From Hymenochaete sp. R1 (Eukaryota; Basidiomycota; Agaricomycetes; Hymenochaetales; Hymenochaetaceae): 64,000 nt of DNA. The position numbers were made by a program, and so were the translations under genes. Below, piece by piece: positions 24,136-36,973 of the stretch. Location: contig JAFREE010000016.1 in the NCBI GenBank assembly GCA_019400425.1, positions 124,001-188,000 of the forward strand. The letters run 5' to 3'. The notes below the pieces were generated by a model. That model ran no database searches. It was not told the origin of the DNA and was given only the letters and a program-made list of their open reading frames with translations. The number at the start of each line of letters is the position of its first letter. Position 1 is the stretch's first letter.

Positions 24136-25878
24136 TGTCTTGATGGTACGGTTAATAAGACTTAGAAGTAGTGATAAAACCTTGAAGTTGAATCCGGTGG
24201 CGCGCTCCGACTCCGGATGAGGTTTTTAATTTGCCTCCGTTTCGTGTTGTCTGTGTTTATCACAAGCTTAAGTGTGGCTTTTTTTTTTATCTTCATGCGT
24301 GCAAAGCGAAGATAAATAATGCGATGGATGCGATGCAGCAGTCGTGCTTGAGGCGCGAGCGAGTGCAAACATATATTTCGAGAAGCAAGTGAAGGGAACG
24401 TCAGATGAACGGTGCCGTAGCCCTTGAGCGCCTAAAACGCTCTAAAAGGAAACAGCCTCCGCGCGTCTTTCATCTTCATATTCTCGTATTCCACGACCTC
24501 CGCCGCCGAACGTACGGACCTCCGTCACCGTCTTCGTCCTCGTCCCTCCAAAAACGCTCTTTTTTCCTTCCTCTTCCAGCTTCCTCCTCCTCTATCAGGC
24601 TTTCCGCCGGTGCCGCCACACGATGTTACCCACGCAACTAACATCGGACATCCCAAGTTAGCAAGTAGGTAGGGATGACAGAATGACCCTCATTGGCATC
24701 ATGATCATGATCCCTGGCTTCCGCTTCCGATCATATCCTCTAATCTAGATCTCGTGTCCACTGGCACTGGCAGTCTCTCATCACATCACATAACATAAAA
24801 TACGAAACGGGACTTTAAGGTTTGGCCTCTCCTTCCAAATGGCGACTCGTCTGGATCTGGATGCCCTGAAAGTGAGACTGTCTGAGGGCCGAGTACTAGT
24901 GCTAGTGAGTGGGTTTGTGTGTGATGTGTGCGTGCTGTTTCCTCCGTGATAACGTGGCTCCGCGATTTGCGATGAGCGATCAGAAATTATTGGAAGGAAT
25001 GGAAATCCGAGTCCGAATGTGACACCGATTCCGACGGAGAGGAAGGAAGGGGCTTGTTTTTCTTCTTCTGTCGATTGCGATGCATATGTGTGTAATATGA
25101 CAAGGGAAATATGACGGCGTATCAAGTTTTGAAAAGAAACCAGTCACGTCATGGCAGGTAGACCGCCCTCACAGCAACTTGAAGACCACGAGCCGTAATG
25201 CGGTCTGTGTACTACTTGCTTTTAATCTCCAGCCTGCGAATGCCCTCAAAACTTTTCGAGTGCGAAGGGGAGAGTGATTCTAGTGCTAGTAGTAGGAAGA
25301 ACTTGAAGAAGGAAGAGGCGCCGAATCAGTTTGTCGACTAACTTCAGTCCCTTTCTCGCAAGTCTGAGCGTCTATCGATCGCCGTCGCTGTTCAGCTGAT
25401 ACGGATCGATACGATACAAGAAACGCAGGACCGCCTCACGTACCGTTCCCAACCAATATTAATACTTGTCTCGACCTCCCACCGGTACTCCGTCGTTCCG
25501 TCAAGCTGGGCTTTACGAGCTCGCCGACGGACGTAGACATACTATGTCCCTTCTTTCACCTCTACTCTACATCGACGAGAACATCGTACCTGCAGCGCTG
25601 GCCCGGGGGCTGAAGTTGTCAGTCGCGTTCGAACCACTTTGAATGGGTCTCTGCGAACAATGAAGGGCCGACCGGGGGCGACGCCATCATTAGAATAAGC
25701 GCACATAAGTCAACCAATCTCTATACCGAACACAAAACATACCAAAATAGGCTTCATGGATCATGGATCATGATCCCTAAGACTCGACTCCTAAAGCTTG
25801 GTCCGCCCAACGCCCACTCCGAGCTTCCATTCTGGAGTGTATATTAACGCATGCAGGGCATCAAATCGTGTATATTTA

Positions 25879-25893
25879 GAGAGAGAGAGAGAG
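25879..25893 (+). repeat. GA microsatellite
   Basis: A perfect short run of GA dinucleotides within the gene-poor region. Confidence 0.8.
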
Positions 25894-27322
25894 GGGAGAG
25901 AGCGACGCTCGGGAAGTTTGCTCCGAAAGAGAAGAAAAAGATTACTAAATCGATGTTGTATTTTTTTCCGTTTGTGGCAGTTTCCCCAAATTTGGATTGT
26001 TGACGGAAAGGGAGCGGTCGAGGTCGATGGTCGAAGGATGAACGGCGGTGCGGGTGCGGGGCGCGTCGTGAGTGAGTGCTTGCGCGTTTTTGGCAGTTCT
26101 TGCAATATTTAATATTACTTAATATTAATATTGTTTGAATCTCCGATTTGGCAGTGAGCGTCGATTAAGCTCTGGTGGGTGGGTGCTTATCGTTCCGCTC
26201 TCTCGTGCAGAGATGAGAGATGCGGGAAGACAAGGACAGACAAGGAACACGAGGGAGTCCCGGAGGAGAGCGCGACGTCCAACGTAAAACGGCAAAGCAA
26301 GTTCTATTTTCAGACTGAAGCCTGGAGACTGGAGACTCTTGTTTTCCGTTTTCGGCCTTGGCCCAGATCTACTCCGTCCTCGCGCTTAGGCGGCGGGGGA
26401 AGGCGGGGGATAGCAGCTAAGCAATTGTATTGGTGGTAGGATCGATCGAGTACAAGGTCTCCACCGAAGGCTTGGACTTGGACGACGTTCGCAAGACAAC
26501 AAAGCAAGTTTACATTCATATTTAATAGTTTATGGTGCTGCTTAGCGTGGTCGAGATGCCAACCACGACCTCTTTCTCTCCCTGATTGATTCACGCTCTT
26601 GCTGAGATGCTCTTGGACCGGGAAGGGGGGAGGCTCTCCTACCAAGCCCATATACAATACAATGTATAGGTCAGTTCACCGCTTGGCCACTCAGATTCAG
26701 AACAAGGAACCGCGTCACCCATCCCGCCCCCGGCCCACCGTCCGACACCGACACGACACACACTCATTGATGCTTGCGTTTCCGTTTCCGTTCACACCTT
26801 GGCGGAGTTAGGGGGTCTCTAGATCTGGGACGGAAATGTGCGTGACGAGAAAGGCAAAAGATATCCTTTTCTGTTTGTTTTGCTAATAAAAAGGTACTTG
26901 ACATGCCTCATCCCCCTCCTCGATAGCAAAACGTGATACCTTCAGGGAAAACACCTGGAAAATCTCTGGCTCCCATCGGGCCCTTGAGCTAACAAGACGC
27001 ATTACGGCATCGGGGGTTTGATTCATTTCGCGAGGTCGGCGAAAGAAAAGAAAAAAGAAATTGGGACTGTGGCACCCATGGCTGGACCCTCCGCTGCTTC
27101 TTTTTTTGATGCTCTGATGCTTTGACCCAAACTTACTTTTTTCCTGGGAAGGGCGTGGACTGCTGGATTTGCTGATACTCCGGACTGAGCGCCCGATGCG
27201 GGGGGTGCTAAGAGGGCTGGTAGGTGCGAAAGCTTGGGAAAGATAGATGACGGGCGAGGCGAGGCAGGCGAGGCGAGGGTGCGCGATGTCCGTTCGGCTT
27301 TTCTTCTTTCCTTTCTTCGTTG

Positions 27323-27343
27323 TTGCTTGCTTGCTTGCTTGCT
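27323..27343 (+). repeat. GCTT tetranucleotide microsatellite
   Basis: About five tandem copies of TTGC/GCTT within the gene-poor region upstream of the MADS-box gene. Confidence 0.8.
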
Positions 27344-28544
27344 GGTGTTGTTGGAGAGGGAGAAGCGAGGTGTGGTTCGAAGGTGTTTGCCCCGGACGAC
27401 TTGTCCTCCGAGCGCGGCGGTCGGCGAACGAAATGTTCGCTGGTCAGTTTCAGAGGTATTCCTCAGTGACGGACGGGCGACGGTACGAAGTTCAACAAAC
27501 CCAAGGCCAAGTCCATCCGAATCGCGTGAAAGTTGCACTGCAAGAATTGTGCACCAAAGTGAATGGAGGATGCTATGCTGTTATGTGTTGGATGATAAGT
27601 AAGTGTTCCAAGTCATCCACGAAATACACGTACATACACTCTCAGCATCATCATCCTCATCACTACCATCGGACATTTCATTTCCGGTTATAGCGGTTCG
27701 TCCATATCGGAAGCGCAGAGCGTCAAACTCAAAGGAGCCATAGGAAAAGCTCTTACTCTGTGGTTGAGTTTGGTATCTTTTTCCTTTTCTTTTCGTGATA
27801 AGAAAGGAAAGTTGCCATATGGGGCGCAGTGCGAGGCCGTGCAGGGGGATAGGGGGGCTCCCGGAGTCCCAGGGGAGCCACGAGCCACGAGTCGAGTTCC
27901 CTGATTCGGCCGCAGTAGCGTAGATCCGTGTGCTGTATTTGGGGTGCGACCCCTGACAGCGGGCCCCCTCCTTTCTTCTTTTCTCTTCTGTCCGGTGTCC
28001 AGTGTCCATTGTCTCCTCACCCTCACCTCTCGCCGCTAAACCGTCCGGTCGACGAGCGCTTGCGGATAGTGATACCCTTTCTCTATCCTAGGGAATTCTA
28101 TTCAAACATAGTCATGGATGAATGAATGCGGTGCACGCAGTCAAACACGAGGAGGGAGGGGGCGAGAGTCGTCGTTTGATGGGTATTTTGAGAGGGGAGG
28201 AGGGAGAAGGATCGTGGGTAACAGGGACCGGATTGGAAGCCATGAAGCGTCGGCGTGGATAAGCGAGTGGATATGATTGGAGGTGAGAAAATAATAAAGA
28301 ATAATTATGTAATATTAGAGAATTGAGGGAAAGAAAATACAAAAAGGGGAGATCAGGCCAGTTTGAGATCAGGCTAAGTAACTGCTTTTGTATCCCCCCC
28401 TCCTTCCTTTTCCTTCTCCTCTCTCCCTTTTCAGTCATCCCTCGACACACGCGCCGTTCCCCCCTCCCCTCGCTCACGCACCGCATATACTCGCGTCCAC
28501 TACCCCTCGTCCACAGCTTCCACTTCCTTGCTGGAGGACAGTGG

Positions 28545-29814
28545 ATGTCATCAGGTAGTCAAAACACTCGTAAAAGAACTCGCGGCCAACAGACGACTCA
28601 GACAACTTCCTCGGCTACATCAAACACAACCACTATGCAAGCCGCCGATCCTAATGCACAGGCTGCCGTTGCTCAACCCGCCCCCGGTGAAGACCGCTTC
28701 GTCCAAGACCCAGAGGCAGGTGACTCTGCTGAGGACGACGAAGACGAAGCGCCAGGGAAAGGCGACAAGAAGGCCGGCCGCAGAAAGATAAAGATCGAGT
28801 TCATTCAGGACAAGTCTCGTCGCCACATAACATTCTCGAAGAGGAAGGCAGGTCAGCGCGTCTCCGAAACTCTCCTTTTTTGTGTTCTGCTTCCGTTTCT
28901 CCGTGCTTGCCTCTTTCGTCCTGCTCGTCGTGTCCGTGTGGCCTGTCCGTATTAGCCCCAACGTCGAGCACCTTCAACTTTTTTTTATTCGAAAATTTTC
29001 ATAATGGTCATTGTTACTGATGGCTTCGCTTGCAGGCATCATGAAAAAAGCATACGAGCTCTCCACGCTCACAGGCACTCAAGTCCTTCTCCTCGTCGTC
29101 TCCGAGACGGGCCTCGTCTACACCTTCACCACCGCCAAGCTCCAGCCTCTCGTCACCCAACCAGAGGGCAAGAACCTCATCCAAGCATGCCTCAACGCCC
29201 CACACGGCGCACTCCCCTCATCCATGCCCGTCGGCCCGCAGCTGGGCCGCCCATCCCCGCAACAACAAATGCAACACCCTCCTCCCCCCGCAGGCGGTCC
29301 CGGCTCGCCGGGAATGCCCCAGGGCATGTCGGGCAACCCAAACGCCCAGGGACGCAGCAACGTCCCCGGCGGGCTTTCTATCACCGGCGAAGAATGCGCA
29401 GAGGATGACGGTGGGGGCCGACACGACGACACGGACGCAGAGGGCGACAAACGAGGCGCAGCTCGCCGTCGTACGTCCGCTGCGTCCAAGACGTCAAGTG
29501 GGGGCGCGAACCGCTCGCCGACTTCCCCAAGTCCCGCCCAAGCCAACTCCGCTCCAGGCCAGCAGCAGCAACAGCAGCAACAACAACCCGGTGGCGTTCC
29601 CGGCGGCGGGTTGGGCCCGCTGCCTCCTGTGTACGCGCCTCCGCCTGGTGGAGATGGTGGGGCGCCTCCGCAAATGTATGCGGGACATCCTGCGTCTGGG
29701 GTGCATCACGGAATGCCGCCTCCAGCCGGTGGGTATTATGCGACCGGGCCGCCTGTTGGAGGCGGGTGGATGGCGGGTCCGACGGGAGCGCCGGCGAGTG
29801 CGTATAGGCGGTGA
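28545..29814 (+). CDS. MCM1: SRF/Mcm1-type MADS-box transcription factor
   Basis: Nuclear DNA-binding factor for CArG-like sites; Mcm1 homologues act with partners in mating, cell-cycle and metabolic control. Two exons (28545-28851, 29036-29814) give 361 residues. The MADS box begins GRRKIKIEFIQDKSRRHITF and continues SKRKAG, split by the intron within the Gly codon, then IMKKAYELSTLTGTQVLLLV and SETGLVYTFTTAKLQPLV, which identify the SRF-like (type I) class. It is preceded by about 75 residues that are Thr/Gln-rich then acidic (EDDEDEAPGKGDKK), as in Mcm1. The C-terminal half is Pro/Gly/Gln-rich with an uninterrupted run of nine Gln and is probably disordered. The start is the first ATG giving the Ser-rich N-terminus. 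The upstream region is unusually long. Confidence 0.92.
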
Positions 29815-31498
29815 GCGAAGATGAAGGTTCGCTCGCTCGTTCGGAAATTTGATGATTAGAAGGGGTGATGAAAGAGACGGTGAATGACCGTCTTGTTGAT
29901 TCTTTTCTTTTCGTTTTGTCATTCTAAAACTTTTTCGCCTGTTCTGTCCTTGAATGTGTGCCTTTAGCTCTTCTTTCCTTTCTTCCTCTACCACCTTTCT
30001 TCGATTGTTTCTTTCTTTCTTGTCGTCCCTCTGTCTGTTTACGCCTTACGCCCCCTTCCCCTTCCCTTTGAGATTCCATGAGATCTACGCTTCACGATAT
30101 AAGGCCGTGACAAAGCCTCCCCCCTCGAATTCCCTCTATCTTTTTTTCCATCTCAAAGTCCCAACCCCTCTGATTCCCACCGAACTCGACGCTCGTACCC
30201 GTACCCGTACCCATTTCCAAACAGTATACAATAACCTCGATGTCCATGTCCATATCCATATCCCATGACCATCCCCATACGAGAGCCCTCATTCCCCTTT
30301 CTCTTTCACTCTCTCGCTCATCTTCCCTTTCCCCTTTCGATACGTTCTCACTCTGTGCTCTCCCCCTTTCTCCCTTCGAAATCTCCCAAAGGGCTTCTCT
30401 TTTCCCACTCACTCGCGTTCGCGCTCGTATCTCGAAGCTGTATTTTACCCTTTTTTTCACTGTTACGCGATGATAGGCTTTCTTCAAACGTGCTCCCTAT
30501 TTGGTGGCTTACGGGCCGTGTCCTTCGTTGTGAATCGATCGCGATCAATCAATCCTTGAGCTTGCTTTGAAGTATGAGCTGCCTGTCAGCCAGCTCCGAG
30601 TCGGTACGCCCACCTCACTCGAGCCGGTGTTATTCTGGTGACTGCACTCATTCGTCGTCGTCGTCGTCGATGTTCAACGTCAACTTGCGAATTATTGTAA
30701 GTGTAAGCCAGTGGAGTTATATCATGGCACTCCAAGCATCGCCCAGCTTTTTTCTTTGTACTTTGCATGCATACGTACAACTATTGAACCAACCCGTTGT
30801 TATACAGTATTATCGGGCCGTTAATAGGCGTGAGCGTGAGTACAGAGCACAAAGTACAAAGTACAAAGTAAGCAGCCGACGGCTGCGGACCCCAGGTTAG
30901 TAGAAGGATTACATGCCTGTGATGATTCACGGTGTTCGTTACGTGCTTGGAGTGTCCCGTCCCGGTAAAAGATAGTGCTATAATTTATCAGAGGCTCTTA
31001 CTGTTCTGTCTTTACTTATGACTATGTAGAGGCTCTGTCCGGCGCGACGTGCTCAAGTCAGTTCGTCCTTAAGCTTGTGCATGCATATGCTTTCCCACGC
31101 CATAGAATGAGGTGAATCTATCTGGCTTTCAACAATTTCCTTTGACCGTAGAGCTTAGGAATGTATCTGCGTGTACAATCACGAACTGGCGCGAGGACAC
31201 CCATAAGCGCCCGCGCGCCGAGCATGGCCTAAAGGTACCAAGACCAGATCGATCAATATTGGGTTTACTTTGTGGAATGCTTCGAGGGTTCAGCCCGAGG
31301 TGCAAAAAAAGTAATACGCAAAGTCGGGTAAGGTTATAGAGGAGTCTCTTAGTTTGTACCCATTTCCAGCCCCCACACCATCTTCATCTTCCGCACCCTT
31401 GTCACACTGCGACGCAGTTGACTTTCGAGAAGAAGAACAAAAAAACTCTAGCATATTCCCTTTGTCGACCATCGAGTAGCCAGAACCAGCTCTCCGCA
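29815..31498. other. Intergenic, pyrimidine-rich region
   Basis: About 1.7 kb. 29950-30480 is strikingly C/T-rich on the plus strand, including a TCG run at 30654-30669 further on. Open frames there are low-complexity products of that composition. It likely contains the MADS 3' UTR and the promoter of the orphan gene. Confidence 0.4.
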
Positions 31499-32224
31499 AT
31501 GACAACGCGCCTCAGTTACGTCTCCTTCTCGACACTTGATGAAGGGAACGATCCTGTCGACGCATCCCCAACACACGTCGTCGGTGCCGCGTTCATTCCT
31601 GATGTACCACCCCGCGGTACAGGTACAGGTACCCGGGCTAGTGCTAGCACTGCCAGCGGGTCTGGTACCAGATCACCAGTCACCCCGAAGCGCCACCGCA
31701 TCGACGACCTCCTCTCTCTGAAACAGTCGGGCGCAAGGGACGCATTCATCTCCCAAGTGAACGACGAACGTAAGCAGATTGCTGACGCCCGCGACTCGGA
31801 CCCGGAGGGCAAGCGCAAGCGCAAGCATGAGCAAAAGTACCAGTTGGGGTTCTCGTTCAGGAAAGAGGGAACCCAGCAGATGCGCTCGACGTTCTGGCTC
31901 TTCTGCGAGGTCTTCTTGAACGATAGACAGCTTGTTGATGTCATCGCTGGCGGCCTCGGCATTAAATGTAGGAGCTCCGACGGCTTGCGATACCCGTTGC
32001 GTTTGAGGACCACGACGTTGCCGTTTGATATAACGGTCCCGTACAAGTTTGTGACCCTACTGACGCTGGAGAGCGAGAAGCACGGAGAGAGATCTGCTAT
32101 ATCTGTGCTGAAGTTGGGTGATGAAGAATTGAAGGTGGCTAGAAAGGATGAGGTGGCCGAGACTAGGCTCTGGGACCGGATCGTCAAAGAAATTAAAGAG
32201 ATGCACCAGCTGATTAAACTTTAG
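31499..32224 (+). CDS. Orphan protein, intact paralogue of the 15.9-16.9 kb pseudogene
   Basis: Single-exon gene of 241 residues with no recognised domain. The start ATG at 31499 is fixed by alignment to the paralogue. Residues 1-45 hold the shared MTTRLSYVSFSTLDEGN and DASPTHVVG segments; a Gly/Thr/Ser low-complexity linker follows; a basic stretch (KRKRKHEQK) lies near residue 100. The conserved core is RSTFWLFCEVFLNDRQLVDV and, further on, PYKFVTLLTLESEKHGERSA, ending in a Lys/Glu helix. The pattern suggests a compact helical cytosolic or nuclear protein. The family has at least two members here, one broken, so it may be a lineage-specific expanding family. Confidence 0.7.
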   Translation: MTTRLSYVSFSTLDEGNDPVDASPTHVVGAAFIPDVPPRGTGTGTRASASTASGSGTRSPVTPKRHRIDDLLSLKQSGARDAFISQVNDERKQIADARDSDPEGKRKRKHEQKYQLGFSFRKEGTQQMRSTFWLFCEVFLNDRQLVDVIAGGLGIKCRSSDGLRYPLRLRTTTLPFDITVPYKFVTLLTLESEKHGERSAISVLKLGDEELKVARKDEVAETRLWDRIVKEIKEMHQLIKL

Positions 32225-33292
32225 ACGTTGTGGGACGACTGGCGATGGGCTCGTAGATAGAAGATAGATAGGTACACGCGTGCGTTTCCTCAATACCAAA
32301 TGAACTTAGTCGCTTTATATCTTATTTAAAGATGAGTTTAGTAGATATACCAACGAACATTCATGATCGACATACTTTGTAATTGCTCCTTTCCTTTCCT
32401 TTCTCAATGGATTACCTCGGCCTATCGCGTAATCGCCTAGTCTTACTCGCCCTTGTCTCCCGCAATGGGCCACTCAAACATCTACTCCGCTTTCACAGTT
32501 GATGCCAAGTCCCAGGACGTTGTCGCAAGAGGATCTAGCGAATATTGCAAGTACCACACATGAGCCATCCTAGGCGATCGTGTAGTCGTAGTCGATACCA
32601 ACATCTGGAGACGCCGGTCCTTTATTTGCATGCGGGTAGATAAGATAGGCCATGAGGCGCGGCTGTCGATGAGTGTAAACGATTAAGACTCAGCTAATAA
32701 AAGGGGAACGAGTCAACGAACTTTAAGTTGGTTTGTTTTGAGGTGGCGAGAAGGTAGACGAACGAAAGTCAGCCACAATAGGACAGGTATCCTTGCGATT
32801 TCTCCGATTTGCTGAGTAGCCTGCTCTTTGACCGCCCAAGCAACAGCTTATCTCTTTTGCCGGTATAAGGTAAGGTCGGCTCGATCTTTAGGCTTCGAGC
32901 TTGGCGAATGATATCAGGTCATTGAAGCTTCAAACAGATGTGAACGCATAACTGAAGAAGTCATGTTTGGTAATCTGAATACGGCGAAGGTCAGCATTGG
33001 CAATGGTTTGCTTCAGTAAAAGAGCTTACCTTGTAATGGCTCAATGTTTGTTTGCCTTAAGAGGGAACACGCGCCGGCGAGCAGCAAACACTGACCGTAT
33101 ATTGGAATCGGACTTACATATACGCATACGAAACGTAAAATCATCAAATACATTTGGATATAAAATAAGGGAACATGAAGAAACCGCGTGGGAAAGAAAT
33201 ACAGTGAGTCGGGACGAAGAAAGAAAAGGTCGTTGGTGTTGAATGGAATAGATGCGCTTGAACGTCAACGAGAATAAGGTTATAATAATAAT
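32225..33292. other. Intergenic region between convergent genes
   Basis: About 1.1 kb separating the orphan gene from the 3' end of the Artemis-like gene. No coding evidence beyond short frames. Confidence 0.45.
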
Positions 33293-36018
33293 TTACCGTT
33301 TTAGAACTCCTCGTGTCGCATGTACACGAGCAGTCGGCATCTCGATGCCGGATTCAGTGACAGTCAGAGTCGGGGTCGAAGGATTCGAATAATCTGAAGT
33401 GCACTTGAGCTTTGGGAGCGTAGGCCTTCGTCCAGCTCTCATGTCGGAGATGATCAATTGCTCAAGTGCACGACTCCTGGCCCAATCTATGTCTACCGTT
33501 CTTGTACGAACCTCGACATCGTCTTTCATCTTGCGGGATGTTGAAGGCAGTATGCGAGACGAACGTGAGTGGAGAGACTGCGTTGACTTTATAGAGCAGA
33601 CGTGAGAGGATGCGGCTCCTTGAGACAGATGTACTTCGCTGCCGATCTTGTTCATTCTCTTCGAGAAAGATACTTGTGATGTCTGACTGTCATATTCAAG
33701 CTTCCGTTTCTTCGACTGAAGCGACTTGTCGGTGTGCGATGACTTTCGTTCAAGAGACGGAGGGGGTGAGAGCGGTGCCGCCTCGAGGACCATTCGTTCA
33801 CGTTCGTGTAAGATCTGAACCAGCTCCGCGAGCTCGGTATTGTTCATCTCGTTTTGACTCTGGCTTTGACTCTTCACTGAGACACTGTTTCGAGACCCTC
33901 GTCCAGATGTAGTCTGTCGATCGTGTTGGAGGCTAACTGGCTCGGTTTCAAACTTCTCTGCTTTCACTAGATTTGTATTCTCTGAAAGGACTTTACTGCC
34001 GCTTCTGGAGAGGTTCGATATCTTGCTACGTGTCCGACGGATGGCACGACTTTCTTGCTCAGAGATAGAAGGTCGCGAGGCTGCCCTTCTCAAAGGTCTC
34101 GAGCTCGGAGGAGTGGTCCTTGAAATATTGATGTCGTCTTTGACTAGATCTCCATTTTCGTCAAGTTGGTCGCCCCTCTCTTGGTTCCCAAAGAGCCATT
34201 CAGCCATCCTCCCATTGTCATCTCCATCGTCGGAACTATCGTTGTCTTCTTCATCGGGTTCGGTACAATATACTGGCATTGCCTTGTGAGTAGCATCGCG
34301 CATGATGCGGTCGACAAGGACTCCGATACCTTTCGGCAAGAATCCTTTTAGGCGTTCAATTAACTTGCCTGCTCGTTGAAGACCCTGTTGCATGCCCGGA
34401 GAGGCCGTCCACACTTCTGCGAGGGTATCTAGAGCTGTCGCATCGTTTCCGCCTTCCAAGTTACTGCGCTCGACATCCTCAAGAATATCATCAACTTGTA
34501 GCGCGGCCAAGCTCTCGATAGGTACAGAGGCCACCATCTCTTCTCTAATAAGAACATCGCCTCCTGGTGCCATGTGAGCGCCGAACATGTGAGACATGCA
34601 CGCCCAATCGAGGCCATGAAGTTTTGGTTCCAAGAAATTTGGTACCAACCGTTTAGGCCGAAATAAGCCGACAAACCTCTGCAGTTCAGGCAAAGTTGAA
34701 TGACGACAGAGTGGAACGAGCTAAAGTCCGCATTATTTTATTAAGGACACACAACTAGGACTGGATAGGCTCACCAGAAAACTTGGCATTTCACCACTCT
34801 CAAGCAAGGTTAAAGTATGTATGTAATAAAGTTCCCAGTTCGTCGCGGTCATGCTGACAGGGTTGATGTATACGACGCCTGGATCATCATATCGAACAAG
34901 CCCACAGCGAGAAAATCGTTCGCAAGCATGAAACCGCGTGCCCTTTACGTCCAGGGTAACATTCTCGCGTAGTTGCTGGTCGGAAAGCCTCGTGTAAACT
35001 TCGTGTTTGTACCGATCGACATGAATCTTCAGAAGCGTCAGACTGGCTCGTACGCTCAAGGGATTCGTGCTCACTTTTGATTCAAAAGCTACCGAAATGG
35101 CCTTCAAGATTTCTTCGTAGCCCCATGTCCACGTGTTGATGAAGAACCGCATATGTGGCGGGTAGAATTTCATGAGCTCAATTAAGCCTGCTGTTGCTAC
35201 ACTCTGTTTCCCATCAGCGAAGAGAGGTTGGGACAGTCGCTCCTACTCACTTTAGCTGGAATCTCCTCGGTGCAAGTCATAGAAGCAGTATCAAGATATA
35301 TGGCCTCTAATGTTTCCCTATGTCCGGTGGGGCTTCCCGCAATGCTGCGCATGAGGTGCTCCTCGGAGAGAAAACGATTTAAAAATGGATTTTTCAAAAT
35401 GAATTCCACGAATACAGGTTCCGCACGAAAATCGCCAGTGTGGAGAACGGTCCCTTTAGAACCTTGTATGAGAAACCTAGTGTGGGAATTAGACGCAGCA
35501 CATGATACCTGAGCGCAGTCAACTCACATCACGGAGCCAGGGCAATGATTCGCATCGATAAGGGTTATGGTAACCCACTCATTATGAGATATCTCGAATC
35601 TACGTGGTTCCTCTAATGGCAGAGCGTGCTGCATCTAGTGTAAGTGGGATGTTGAAGCTGAAGTGTTACGCAGGTGACTCACAAGAAGATCGTAATTCAT
35701 TGGTCCGTCACATTCATTTGTCCCCAGTGAAGGCTTGAGGTGCTCGAACGTCCTCCTTCTCTCGCTTAGGAATTCGCCATCCCTCAGGAATCGTGCGTAG
35801 TATGTTTCATGTCGTAGAAGCATTTCTTTCGCGTCGACTGAACATATTACTTTTGCAGAGAACGACTTCGCATTCAAGCCGATTATATGGTCGGAATGGG
35901 TGTGCGTTAAGAGATGAAGAGCTGGTACGGTGAGGCTGCCATCACGCTTCTCTGAGAACTCGTCTACTCGTATTGGGTACGGCTGGACGAAAGAGTTGTA
36001 TGGCGTTCCCGGGGGCAT
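33293..36018 (-). CDS. Artemis/SNM1-type metallo-beta-lactamase DNA repair nuclease
   Basis: Nuclease of the beta-CASP DNA-repair group; Artemis opens hairpins and trims ends in non-homologous end joining, SNM1/Pso2 acts on interstrand crosslinks. Five exons (36018-35683, 35634-35528, 35476-35251, 35203-34775, 34720-33293), all phase-consistent, give 841 residues. Metal-binding motif HLLTHTHSDHIIGL near residues 36-49; then IDANHCPGSVMFLIQGSKGT and VLHTGDFRAE; AIYLDTAS marks the next motif, and VPLCRHSTLPELQRFVGLFRP with VPN after it resembles the Artemis beta-CASP end. Residues beyond about 500 are acidic, Ser-rich and likely disordered, as in Artemis. The short GSVMFL/GTVLHTGDFR spacing favours Artemis over Pso2, but the assignment is by eye. 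Confidence 0.88.
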
Positions 36019-36973
36019 CCTTAACGGCGAAATATATACAGAAGGAAGCCGGAGCAGGAAGTGGAGGGCCGGTTTATGGGAAGTTCATGGTGGCTTAATT
36101 CAGAGACAAGAGTTGATACGCAGCTGGCCGAAGTATGCATTCTGACGCGTCCACGTGACGAAGACTCGATCTGCGTCAATTCCAGGACCGCTCTTGTTCT
36201 TCTTGTCCTCAATGCTTTCTTTCTCACGTCTCGACAGCACTTGAGCTCAAGAAACTAATTTCATGATTCGCCAAAAGGTGCAGGGTATCACTCCAGTCGT
36301 GGCGGAAGGATTGGCTTGTTGATACGAAGCGAAAGTTATCCCGAAAAATGGATCCCTTCAAGTTCACCAGCTCTGAGATTATTCGTTGTATGTGCTTCCC
36401 TCCTCCTTCTCATTAATTCCATCTATGTGGGTATCAGGGGCTCTGTAAAAGTAATGCTTTATAGCGTACACTTTATGGATACTGAACTTCCCAACGAATG
36501 GTAACTAACTTATATCTTCAAAGGTGACATAAAGTATACGGTGTTCATACGGTCAAGATTCTGCTGTCGTCACTGGCATACAACACATCGGTGCGCAAAT
36601 CCCGGCATGACAGCTTACGGAGGTCAGCATTGGTTTGGTAGTCTTCTCTTCGACTGTCTGTCTCTTCTTCTTGACTAAGGATTGGGGGTTTGACTTCTAA
36701 TGGGGATGCCAATATCCCACCTCCCGTATCCTATTCGATCGTCAAGAGGATTGTATTGCGACCCACTGTCCTGTTACTGGATCCGTGCCGCGCCCCGTAT
36801 CTCCCCTACCTTCATTACTTGGAGGGAAAGTTGAGAGTAGCATCGACTTTTCGATCCGTATTCTCGGCGAATCATGATACTTGGAAAACGAGGAAGTCCG
36901 TGTTTTTCCATCCTTCTTAACGATGACCTTTTGTTTTCTTTCGAGACAGCTCGAAAGTGTGACCTTAGAAGGT
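36019..36973. other. Intergenic region
   Basis: About 950 bases upstream of the Artemis-like gene. No supported gene; likely its promoter and the 3' flank of the minus-strand gene that ends at 36974. Confidence 0.4.

Larger units (their letters stand above)
24136..28544. other. 4.4-kb gene-poor region upstream of the MADS-box gene
   Basis: No open frame longer than about 170 codons has a recognised domain or splice partners. The DNA holds simple repeats (a GA run at 25879-25893 and a GCTT run at 27323-27343), AT-rich patches (26105-26135) and pyrimidine-rich blocks close to the MADS start (28380-28450). It is most simply a long promoter and 5' UTR, possibly with non-coding transcripts. Several short upstream open frames precede 28545. 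Confidence 0.5.

Noticed and set aside
27023..27538. 171-codon minus-strand open frame in the gene-poor region
   Set aside because: Mostly Ser/Arg/Pro low complexity created by local composition; no family likeness.
28323..28955. Open frame running through the MADS first exon from an upstream start
   Set aside because: The upstream part is low-complexity C/T-rich DNA and the frame reads into the intron; the MADS start at 28545 with splicing at 28851 gives the family protein.
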